Below are positions 42,780-50,101 of a DNA stretch of 64,000 nucleotides, piece after piece. A program made the position numbers and the translations under genes. Each line of letters starts with the position of its first letter. The first letter of the stretch is position 1. Origin of the DNA: Sphingomonas phyllosphaerae (GTDB lineage: Bacteria > Pseudomonadota > Alphaproteobacteria > Sphingomonadales > Sphingomonadaceae); assembly GCA_036946405.1 (NCBI GenBank), contig JAQIJC010000001.1, positions 875,001-939,000 on the forward strand. The letters run 5' to 3'. The notes beneath the pieces were generated by a model. The model made no database searches, was not told where the DNA came from, and saw nothing but the letters and a program-made list of their open reading frames with translations.

Positions 42780-45700
42780 ATGCGGGCAGGATGGCGGATC
42801 GGAGCGGCACTGGCGGCGGTGCTCGCCACCCCGGCACTCGCGGCACCCGGCATCAAGCCCGGCGCCTCGGTCTACCAGACCATGCCCGATGACTCGCGCG
42901 CGATCGTCCTCAAGGCGGTCGGTGACGGCCGCGCCGACGACAGCGCGGCGCTGCAACAGGCGATCGACGCCGCCGCCGCGGGCGGGCACGGCGGCGTGGT
43001 GTTCGTGCCCTCGGGCACCTACCGCATCGCGCGCACGATCTTCGTCCGCTCGGCGGTGCGCCTGTTCGGCGTCGGGAAGACGCGTCCGCAGATCGTGCTC
43101 GGCGACAACACCGCCGGCTTCGGCAGCGGCGTCGCGGCGATGGTCGCGTTCACCGGCGAGGACCAGTATCGCGTCGGCAAGGCGCCGGTCCCGCCGCGCA
43201 CCAGCGTGCCGTTCGACCCGGCGATCTTCGACGCGACCTCCAGCACCTTTTATTCCGCCTTGTCGAACATCGACTTCCGCATCGGCGACGGCAATGCCGG
43301 CGCGGTCGCGGTGCGCTTCCGCGTGGCGCAGCACGGCTATCTGCGCCACGTCGATTTTCACATCGGCTCCGGGCTGGCGGGCGTCTATCAGGCCGGCAAC
43401 GAGTTCGAGAACCTGCGCTTCTTCGGCGGTCGCTACGGCATCATGTCCGAAAAGACCTCGCCCGCATGGCAGTTCACGCTGATCGACAGCGAGTTCTCCG
43501 GGCAGCGTGACGCCGCGATCCGCGAGCATGAGGTCGACCTGACCTTGGTCAACGTCGCGATCCGCGACACGCCCGTCGGGATCGATATCGACCGCGGCTA
43601 TTCGGATTCGCTGTGGGGCAAGCAAGTCCGCTTCGAGCGTGTTTCACAGGCCGCGGTGGTGATCTCGGAGGAGAATAGCGTCTTCACGCAGATCGGCTTC
43701 GACGATGCGGTGGCGATCGACACGCCGACCTTCGCGCGCTTCCGCGACTCCGGCAAGACGATCGCGGGGAAGGGCGCGCGCTACCGCATCGCCGATTTCT
43801 CGCACGGGCTGAAGCTCGCCGGACTCGGCACGATCGGCGAGACCGCGACCGACGTGACGATGACCCCGCTGTCGCGCGTCCCGAAGCGCCCCGCCAACGC
43901 GATCCGCGCGCTGCCGCCGGTCCGCGAATGGGCGAACGCGCACGATCTCGGCGTAAAGGGCGACGACGCCACCGACGATACCGCCGCGTTGCAGCGCGCG
44001 ATCGATACCCACCGGGTCGTGTATCTTCCGCTGGGCCGCTACCGGGTCACCGACACGATCCGGCTGCGCCCCGACACCGTCCTCATCTCGCTCCACCCCA
44101 GCCTGACGCACGTCTACCTTCCCGACGAGACCCCCGCCTTCACCGGCGTCGGTGGCGCGAAGGCGATGATCGAGAGCGCGAAGGGCGGCAATGCGATCGT
44201 CCACGGCCTCGGCCTCTGGACCGGCGCGATCAATCGCCGCGCCACCGCGCTGCTGTGGAAGGCCGGCGCGACTTCCGAGGTCAACGACGTCAAGATCCAG
44301 GGCGGCGGCGGCACGGTGCTGACCAAGGGCAGCCCGATCAACCAGAACGACCCGCGCGCGCGAACCGATGGCCAGTACCCCAGCATCATGGTCACCGACG
44401 GCGGCGGCGGGACCTTTTCGGCGATCTGGTCGCCCAACACGCTCGCGTCGGCGGGATTCCACGTTTCCGACACCAGCACGCCCGGACACGTCTATCAGCT
44501 CTCCGCCGAGCATCATTATCGTGCCGAAATCGTGTTGGACCGGGTTAAAAACTGGGAATTTCTGGCACCGCAGACCGAACAGGAGGTACGCGACGGCGTC
44601 AACGCGGTCTCGACCGAGTTCCACGACTCGAGCAATATCCTGTTCGCCAATTACCACGGCTATCGCGTCACGCGGACGATCAAGCCGATGGACGCGGCGG
44701 TCAAGCTGTTCAACTCCGGCGGTATTCGCTTCCGCAACGTCCATGTGAACGCCGAGAGCGGTTTCGCGAGCTGCGACGCCAAGGGCTGCGGCACGTACCT
44801 GCGGGCCAGCAAATTCCCGTTTGAAAACAGCATCAAGGACATGACCCGCCGTCAGGAAGTCCGCGAGCGCGAGTTCGCCAGTCTCGACATCCCCGTGGCC
44901 AGCAATGTCGCAGCAATTCCAGTGACTTCCGGCGTAACCAAGCTCGCGGACGGCTTTTACTCGATTGCCGGCGGCGCGGTGGACGCGAGGGGAAAGTTGT
45001 ATTTCGTCGACCGCTTCTTCCAGCGGATTCATGGCTTTACGCCGGCTGAGGGGCTGACGACCGTCTCTGACGCGCCGCTCGATCCGGTCAACCTCGCCGT
45101 CGATCGCTCCGGCCGCCTGCTGGTGCAATCCTCCGCCGGCCGCGACGGCAGCGTCTACAGCCTCGACCCTGCTAACCCCTTGGATATACGCCCGATCGAG
45201 CCGACCGCCGTTCGTGCGACGGGCAAGGTGACGACGCTCCTTCCGGTAAACGTCTGGGCGAACGGTGAATTCGCAGACCGGATCGATCCGGCGACCTACG
45301 AATATCCCCCGATCGCGTCCTTCTTCACCACCAAGCTGGGCGAGGCGAAGGCGCAGGAATATCGCTCGCCCGACGGATCGCTGGCGCTGCCGGCGTTTCG
45401 CGTCTGGAACCAGGGACCCGACGATCACCTCGGTTGGCGCTGGTCGGACACGCTTGATTCCTATGGCTTCGTCGGCGCGGTGCCGGGCAGCCGCGTCACG
45501 CTGACCAATGCGTCCGAGAACCTCACCTACAGCGGTCTGGTCGGCATGGGCGGGCAAGTGACCGACCTCAAGGTCGTCGCGCCACGCGGCGGCGAAAGCG
45601 TCGCGCGCGACGAAGCGGGCAACCTGTACGTCGCGAACGGACAGGTGTTCGTCTATGCCCCCGACGGCGCGCTGACCCGCCGCATCGACGTTCCCGAGCG

Positions 45701-45785
45701 CCCCCTGCAATTGCTGCTCGGCGGCGCGGACCGGCGGACGCTCTACATCCTCGCACACCACGCGCTCTACGCGATGCAACTGTAA
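42780..45785 (+). CDS. Secreted protein with two pectate-lyase-3/GH55-like beta-helices and a C-terminal beta-propeller-like domain
   Basis: 1001 residues from ATG 42780 (MRAGWRIGAALAAVLATPALAAP, signal peptide). Two beta-helix modules of the pectate lyase 3 / GH28-GH55-related type: the first opens with LKAVGDGRADDSAALQQAID near 44-64, the second with HDLGVKGDDATDDTAALQRAID near 385-405; both are followed by the VVFVPSGTYRI / VVYLPLGRYRV strand. From about 720 the sequence changes to SMP-30/NHL-like blades (ADGFYSIAGGAVDARGKLYFVDRFFQRIHGF, DPVNLAVDRSGRLLVQ, ARDEAGNLYVANGQVFVYAPDGALTRRIDVP). The enzyme activity is unknown; a polysaccharide substrate is likely by fold. The neighbouring gluconokinase, FCD regulator and TonB receptor suggest a sugar-use locus. 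Confidence 0.85.
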   Translation: MRAGWRIGAALAAVLATPALAAPGIKPGASVYQTMPDDSRAIVLKAVGDGRADDSAALQQAIDAAAAGGHGGVVFVPSGTYRIARTIFVRSAVRLFGVGKTRPQIVLGDNTAGFGSGVAAMVAFTGEDQYRVGKAPVPPRTSVPFDPAIFDATSSTFYSALSNIDFRIGDGNAGAVAVRFRVAQHGYLRHVDFHIGSGLAGVYQAGNEFENLRFFGGRYGIMSEKTSPAWQFTLIDSEFSGQRDAAIREHEVDLTLVNVAIRDTPVGIDIDRGYSDSLWGKQVRFERVSQAAVVISEENSVFTQIGFDDAVAIDTPTFARFRDSGKTIAGKGARYRIADFSHGLKLAGLGTIGETATDVTMTPLSRVPKRPANAIRALPPVREWANAHDLGVKGDDATDDTAALQRAIDTHRVVYLPLGRYRVTDTIRLRPDTVLISLHPSLTHVYLPDETPAFTGVGGAKAMIESAKGGNAIVHGLGLWTGAINRRATALLWKAGATSEVNDVKIQGGGGTVLTKGSPINQNDPRARTDGQYPSIMVTDGGGGTFSAIWSPNTLASAGFHVSDTSTPGHVYQLSAEHHYRAEIVLDRVKNWEFLAPQTEQEVRDGVNAVSTEFHDSSNILFANYHGYRVTRTIKPMDAAVKLFNSGGIRFRNVHVNAESGFASCDAKGCGTYLRASKFPFENSIKDMTRRQEVREREFASLDIPVASNVAAIPVTSGVTKLADGFYSIAGGAVDARGKLYFVDRFFQRIHGFTPAEGLTTVSDAPLDPVNLAVDRSGRLLVQSSAGRDGSVYSLDPANPLDIRPIEPTAVRATGKVTTLLPVNVWANGEFADRIDPATYEYPPIASFFTTKLGEAKAQEYRSPDGSLALPAFRVWNQGPDDHLGWRWSDTLDSYGFVGAVPGSRVTLTNASENLTYSGLVGMGGQVTDLKVVAPRGGESVARDEAGNLYVANGQVFVYAPDGALTRRIDVPERPLQLLLGGADRRTLYILAHHALYAMQL

Positions 45786-45800
45786 TGGCAGCAAATGCCG

Positions 45801-46430
45801 TCAGCTAGGGTGCGCCTCGACCTCCGCTTCAGCCTTCACCTCGCGGCGCGTCTCGGCGAAGCGCTCCCCAGCGTCGATCGCCCAGCCGGCGACGCGCTCG
45901 GCCAGCCAGCCGATCACCGCGCCCGCCACCACGTCGCTGCCATAATGCGCGCCCCGCGCGACCTGCGCCACCCCCGCGGTTCCCGCCGCCAGCTTCGCGA
46001 CCCCGCCGATGCCGGGCGCTTCGTGCGCGACCGACTGCGCCACCGCTACCGCACCGGCGGTGTGCCCCGAGGGAAAAGCGTTGAAATCGGTATCGTCGGT
46101 GCCATGTCCCCTTCGCGGCACGGCGTCGGTGCCCGCGACGTTCGGGCGGGCGCGATCGACTCCGGCCTTCAGCATCGTCTTCAGGCCCGTCGCGAGCAGA
46201 TGGCTCGCCACCATCCGCGCGCCGCTGCGCGCCAGCGCCGGGCGGCGCAGCACCGCACCGATCGCCAGCGTGCCGAGGCCGAGCGCGAGCAGCGGCGGCT
46301 CGTCGGTGGCCTTGGCGATCGGCGCCAGCGCGCGCATCGCCCCCGCCGCGGCCATCGCGCGCAGCGGCGCCGTCGCGTCATGCTCGCGTTGCGCGGCGGC
46401 GCGTAGCGCCTTCTTCTTCTTCTTGCCCAT
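45801..46430 (-). CDS. PAP2-family phosphatase
   Basis: 209 residues. The three-part acid-phosphatase motif is complete: KAGVDRARPN near 88-96, NAFPSGHTAGAVAVAQ near 117-132 and VARGAHYGSDVVAGAVIG near 156-173. Hydrophobic helices lie around 46-66, 124-140 and 162-182. Such enzymes dephosphorylate lipid phosphates, undecaprenyl pyrophosphate or related molecules at the membrane. The N terminus is Lys-rich (MGKKKKKALRAAAQ). It is convergent with the beta-helix gene and sits 55 bp downstream of the next gene on the same strand. Confidence 0.88.
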   Translation of the reverse strand: MGKKKKKALRAAAQREHDATAPLRAMAAAGAMRALAPIAKATDEPPLLALGLGTLAIGAVLRRPALARSGARMVASHLLATGLKTMLKAGVDRARPNVAGTDAVPRRGHGTDDTDFNAFPSGHTAGAVAVAQSVAHEAPGIGGVAKLAAGTAGVAQVARGAHYGSDVVAGAVIGWLAERVAGWAIDAGERFAETRREVKAEAEVEAHPS

Positions 46431-46485
46431 GTCGGCTCCGCTTTATGTCGGCTTGCCAACGAGCCGGGCGCACTTTCGGTCCCGC

Positions 46486-47250
46486 TCAGGACGCGGCGGT
46501 ATAGGTGACGAACGGCTCGGCGAGCAGCATGCGCCCGTCGCGCCACACCTGCACCCCGCCGCCACCTCTGGTCGGATCGACCGAGGCGAGCACGCGATAG
46601 ACATAGCCGCCGTTCGCGAATTGATAGATGCGCCGCCCGTCGCGTTCCTCGACCAGCCGCCCGCCGGTGATCGTCAACGACGTGCGGGTGTCGCGCCCGC
46701 CCCATGGCTGATCGATCGCGGGGAGATCGGTGTCGTGATTATAGCTGCGGTACACGAAGCCGTCGCGCTCGCTGCGCGTCACCTGTACCGAGCGTTTCGC
46801 GGTCACCCCCAGCACGCGCGTCTGCGGCGCGAAGCGGCACCCGGTCGTGTCGCGACCGTAGGTGACCGACGTGACGGTCGGTGTCGTCGCGCCCGGCTCG
46901 ACCATGCCCGGGTTGACCGCATGGATGGTGCCGACCGTCCGGCCGGCGGCATTGGTCAGCGGATAATAGATCTGCCCCATCCCCGGATCGCCTGCGCCGA
47001 TCCGCACCGGCACCTGATGCCGCACCAGCCCCGGCTTCGACAGGCTGGTCAGCGTCGCGCCACGCTGCGCATCGGGTGCGGACAGGATCAGCACGCGGTC
47101 GCGATCGGTCGAATCGCAGACGAACACTGCCTGCGTCCAGCCGTTGTCGCCGTTCAGCATCGAGATCGATCGCTGGTTCGCCAGTTGCGACCAGGCCGGC
47201 ACTGCCGCCGCCACCGCGACCACCGCCACACCGCTCCACCACGCACGCAT
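46486..47250 (-). CDS. Secreted protein of unknown function
   Basis: 254 residues from ATG 47250 with GGAGGAAGCG before it. Signal peptide MRAWWSGVAVVAVAAAVPAWSQ; the mature protein is rich in beta-type sequence with two Cys (about 45 and 138) and ends with GGRLVEERDGRRIYQFANGGYVYRVLASVDPTRGGGGVQVWRDGRML. No family recognised. It lies 47 bp from divergent trmB and may be cotranscribed with the PAP2 gene downstream. Confidence 0.75.
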   Translation of the reverse strand: MRAWWSGVAVVAVAAAVPAWSQLANQRSISMLNGDNGWTQAVFVCDSTDRDRVLILSAPDAQRGATLTSLSKPGLVRHQVPVRIGAGDPGMGQIYYPLTNAAGRTVGTIHAVNPGMVEPGATTPTVTSVTYGRDTTGCRFAPQTRVLGVTAKRSVQVTRSERDGFVYRSYNHDTDLPAIDQPWGGRDTRTSLTITGGRLVEERDGRRIYQFANGGYVYRVLASVDPTRGGGGVQVWRDGRMLLAEPFVTYTAAS

Positions 47251-47297
47251 CGCTTCCTCCGTTTCGTTTCGCGCGCCCGTGCGGTAGGCGCGGCTGC

Positions 47298-47978
47298 ATG
47301 AACGATCCCACAACGATCCGCCGCCTCTATGGCCGGCGTCAGGGCCATGCATTGCGCGCCGGGCAGGCGGCACTGGTCGAGGAACTGCTCCCGCGCATTG
47401 CGGTCCCCACCGATGGCCCGCTCGACGCCATGCGGCTGTTCGGCGACAATCGGCCGCTACAGGTCGAGATCGGCTTCGGCGCAGGAGAACATCTCGCCGG
47501 GCAGGCGGCAGCAGCGCCCGGCACCGGCTTCATCGGCTGCGAGCCGTTCCTCAACGGCGTGGTCGGCGCGCTCGGCCATGTCCGCGACGGCGCGCTCGAC
47601 AATGTCCGCATCCACATGGGCGATGCGCTGGAGGTGATCGAACGCCTGCCGGACGGGTCGCTCGAGCGCGTCTACCTGCTCCACCCCGATCCCTGGCCCA
47701 AGGCGCGCCATGCCAAGCGACGAATGATGAACCACGGCCCGCTCGACCTGATCGCCGCCAAGCTGAAGCCCGGCGCGGAGTTCCGGCTCGGCACCGACGA
47801 TCCCACCTATTGCCGTTGGGCGATGATGGTGATGCACCAGCGCGGCGATTTCGTCTGGCAGGCGCATAGTGCGCGCGATTTCCTCGAGCGTCCCGCGGAC
47901 TGGCCCGAAACCCGCTACGAGCGAAAGGCGCGTCGGCAAGGTCATGAAGTCTGGTATTTCAGGTATATCCGCGTATGA
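47298..47978 (+). CDS. trmB: tRNA (guanine-N7-)-methyltransferase
   Basis: 226 residues. It methylates G46 of tRNA with SAM. Motif I is VEIGFGAGEHLAGQA near 55-69, followed by FIGCEPFLNGVVGAL, the NVRIHMGDALEVIERL post-I region near 99-115, the signature LLHPDPWPKARHAKRRMMN near 127-145 and the C-terminal TRYERKARRQGHEVWYFRY block. ATG 47298 gives a normal family start MNDPTTIRRLYGRRQGH. It is divergent from the secreted protein. Confidence 0.95.
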   Translation: MNDPTTIRRLYGRRQGHALRAGQAALVEELLPRIAVPTDGPLDAMRLFGDNRPLQVEIGFGAGEHLAGQAAAAPGTGFIGCEPFLNGVVGALGHVRDGALDNVRIHMGDALEVIERLPDGSLERVYLLHPDPWPKARHAKRRMMNHGPLDLIAAKLKPGAEFRLGTDDPTYCRWAMMVMHQRGDFVWQAHSARDFLERPADWPETRYERKARRQGHEVWYFRYIRV

Positions 47979-47981
47979 TCC

Positions 47982-48009
47982 TTAACGGCAGTCGTTAACC
48001 TTCTGTTAA
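47982..48009 (+). promoter_or_regulatory. CtrA-type binding site(s) upstream of the PEP-CTERM gene
   Basis: GTTAACC-TTCT-GTTAACC contains TTAA (47995-47998), exactly 7 bases, and TTAA (48006-48009), the CtrA consensus; a further TTAAC lies at 47982. TTAA is rare in this GC-rich DNA. It lies 59 bp before the ATG at 48068. Confidence 0.5.
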
Positions 48010-48067
48010 CCAATTGCTGTGAGACGACGTTAAGGGTCGGTCTTCGCCGGCCAAAAAGGGGACGGAC

Positions 48068-48646
48068 ATGAAGAAGCACCTTTTGGCTGGTCTGGCGTTT
48101 GTCGGCGCATGTGTTTCCGCTCCTGCGTCCGCCACGGTCGCGGCAGGCGACATCGTCACGTGCGGCGGCGTCAGCCTCGAATGTTCGAACGATCGCGCGA
48201 CGGTCGGTTCGGGCGTGGAGTTCGGGATCGACTTCAGCGATCTCGGTACGCTGTTTACGGCGGATTTCTCGGCCGGCCTGCTGACGCTCTTCTGGGCCAA
48301 CAATCCCGAAGTGGGTGACGTCGGTGAATTCGGCGAGCCGTTCTCGCTTACCTTCAGCAACGAAACCAATCCGTTCACCTTTGCGGAATTGGGCGACGTG
48401 AACGGCGTCGAGGGCGTCGATGGCAGCACCGTCAGCCTCGATGGCGGTTTCCTGACCATCAACCTGTCGAACACGACGTTCGCGCCCGACAGCTCGCTGC
48501 AGGTGAAGTTCGATCGCACGACCACTCCGCCGGCCGGTCCGGTGCCGGAGCCGGCGACCTGGGCGATGATGATCCTCGGCTTCGGGCTGGTCGGCGCAGC
48601 GATGCGGAAGCGGGCGTCGGCGACGGTGCAGCCGTTGTTCGCCTGA
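48068..48646 (+). CDS. PEPxxWA-CTERM sorted surface protein
   Basis: 192 residues. Signal peptide MKKHLLAGLAFVGACVSAPASA, an extracellular beta-rich part with CGGVSLECSND near 32-42, and a C-terminal sorting signal: PEPATWAM near 161-168, a hydrophobic helix (MILGFGLVGAAM) and a basic end RKRAS. PEPxxWA-CTERM proteins are processed by exosortase-like systems and displayed at the surface or in exopolysaccharide of alphaproteobacteria. The exosortase gene is not in this window. A CtrA-type box lies upstream and a strong hairpin follows. Confidence 0.9.
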   Translation: MKKHLLAGLAFVGACVSAPASATVAAGDIVTCGGVSLECSNDRATVGSGVEFGIDFSDLGTLFTADFSAGLLTLFWANNPEVGDVGEFGEPFSLTFSNETNPFTFAELGDVNGVEGVDGSTVSLDGGFLTINLSNTTFAPDSSLQVKFDRTTTPPAGPVPEPATWAMMILGFGLVGAAMRKRASATVQPLFA

Positions 48647-48653
48647 ACGTCGC

Positions 48654-48683
48654 GGCGGCACGGCTGTCGGCAGCCGGGCCGCC
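48654..48683 (+). terminator. Hairpin after the PEP-CTERM gene, possible terminator
   Basis: GGCGGC-A-CGGCTG, loop TCGG, CAGCCG-G-GCCGCC: a 12-bp stem with one mismatch and a stable UUCG-like TCGG loop, 7 bp after the stop. Only a weak T-rich tail (TTGGCGTTG). Confidence 0.5.
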
Positions 48684-48774
48684 TTGGCGTTGCCTGTCCG
48701 GCGCCGGTCCTGTTTGTAACGGGACAAGGCACGACGAACGCTTATCTTCCTCCCATCGATCAAGGAGAGAAGAG

Positions 48775-48981
48775 ATGCGTACCGTCCTCATCGCCGCCAT
48801 CGCCGCCACGGTCATGGCGGCCTCACCCGCAGCGGCCAAGGGATGCCTGCGCGGTGCCGCCGCTGGTGGTGTCGCCGGCCATATGGTTGGCAAGGGGCAC
48901 GGCGTGCTGGGCGCGGCCGTCGGTTGTGCGGCCGTCCATCATCATTATGCCCGCAAGGCAGCCGCCGCGCGCCCGCATTGA
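48775..48981 (+). CDS. Small secreted Gly/Ala/His-rich protein
   Basis: 68 residues with AAGGAGAGAAG before the ATG. Signal peptide MRTVLIAAIAATVMAASPAAA, then KGCLRGAAAGGVAGHMVGKGHGVLGAAVGCAAVHHHYARKAAAARPH. The GxxxG-type glycine pattern resembles glycine-zipper proteins that insert in or associate with the outer membrane; two Cys could form a disulfide. Function unknown. Confidence 0.75.
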   Translation: MRTVLIAAIAATVMAASPAAAKGCLRGAAAGGVAGHMVGKGHGVLGAAVGCAAVHHHYARKAAAARPH

Positions 48982-49000
48982 CCCTAACGGATGGGCGGGC

Positions 49001-49462
49001 TCAGCCCCGCCCACCGAGCACGGCCAGAACCAGCGTCAGCGCGCCGAGCCCAAGCGACAGCGTCAGCCGCAACTGCCGCCACGCCGGCACCGCGCGCAAC
49101 AGCGGCCCGATCTCGCGATCGCCCAGCGGACTGGCCAGCAAGGCCAGCGCCAGCGCCATGAGCCCGGCCGCCGGTGGCGCCACTCCGCCGAACACCGCGA
49201 GCAGCACCGCCCACCCGATCAGGCTGGGGGCGACCGCCAGCAGATAGGGCCACCAGCGCGCATCGCTGCGCGACAGCGCCTGCATCCACCACATCCCGCC
49301 CAGGAACGACAGGATCAGTGCCGCATAGCCGCCGCCGACGACCGCCGCGGCGGGGCGCGTCGCCGGCTCGACCAACGCGAGCGTGACGCAGGCGATTTGC
49401 GGCAACAGCCCCGCGATACCCAACGCCGCCGGTGGCGTGCGCACCTGCGGCAGCGGAGTCAT
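49001..49462 (-). CDS. DUF3429-family membrane protein
   Basis: 153 residues with about five hydrophobic helices (13-32, 39-62, 68-90 region, 92-110, 130-149). The segment GYAALILSFLGGMWWMQALSRSDARWWPYLLAVAPSLIGWA is typical of DUF3429, a family of small inner-membrane proteins of unknown role. It starts 3 bp after the stop of the PEBP gene and is likely the third gene of a katE operon. Confidence 0.8.
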   Translation of the reverse strand: MTPLPQVRTPPAALGIAGLLPQIACVTLALVEPATRPAAAVVGGGYAALILSFLGGMWWMQALSRSDARWWPYLLAVAPSLIGWAVLLAVFGGVAPPAAGLMALALALLASPLGDREIGPLLRAVPAWRQLRLTLSLGLGALTLVLAVLGGRG

Positions 49463-49465
49463 CGC

Positions 49466-50089
49466 TCAGGCGACCTGCGGGGCAGCCGATGCCGGGCCAA
49501 CCGGCGCTTCCTCGCCGCGCGAATAGGTGCCGACCAGCATCCCCGCTGCGATCACATGTCCACGGATCGCGGCGAGCAGGTCGCTACGTCCCGGGTTGAT
49601 GTCGAGTGCCGCCGCGCTGTCGAGCGCGAACAGCTGGAAGACATAGTCATGGCTGCCGTGCCCGGTCGGAGGATCGGGCGGCAGCCAGCCCTCCTGACTA
49701 TAGCTGTTTCGCCCGACATCCGAGCCGTCGTCCGCGCCGCGTCCGTCCGGCGCGATCGCACCCTCCGGTAGCGAGCCGTTCTCGGGCGGCAGGTTCCAGA
49801 CTACGGCGTGAACCAGCGGGTTGGGCGCAGGGGCATCGGGGTCCTCGACCAGCAAGGCCAGCGCCGCGGTGCCCGCCGGTACGCCGCGCCACGTCAGCGG
49901 CGGTGACACGCCCGCGCCATCGGCGGTGAAGCGCTCCGGCAGGCGCCCGCCATCGGCGAACGCAAGGCTGGACAGTTCCAGCTGTGCATCACCGGTGACG
50001 ATGCCGTCCTGCACGATCGCCAGCTTGGCATGACCGGCACGGACATTGTGCATCAGGCTGCCCAGCCAGTGCGGGACATGTTCGAGCAT
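49466..50089 (-). CDS. YbhB/YbcL-type PEBP-family protein
   Basis: 207 residues. The phosphatidylethanolamine-binding-protein fold shows FTADGAGVSPPLTWRGVPAGTAALALLVEDPDAP (about 54-88, with the DPDAP ligand loop), HAVVWNLPPENGSLPEGA near 93-110 and the GHGSHDYVFQLFALD block near 143-157. Bacterial YbhB-like proteins bind small anionic ligands, with no clear common function. The N-terminal 35 residues are an extension. It starts 12 bp after katE, in the same transcript. Confidence 0.88.
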   Translation of the reverse strand: MLEHVPHWLGSLMHNVRAGHAKLAIVQDGIVTGDAQLELSSLAFADGGRLPERFTADGAGVSPPLTWRGVPAGTAALALLVEDPDAPAPNPLVHAVVWNLPPENGSLPEGAIAPDGRGADDGSDVGRNSYSQEGWLPPDPPTGHGSHDYVFQLFALDSAAALDINPGRSDLLAAIRGHVIAAGMLVGTYSRGEEAPVGPASAAPQVA

Positions 50090-50101
50090 GATCGCGCTCC
50101 C

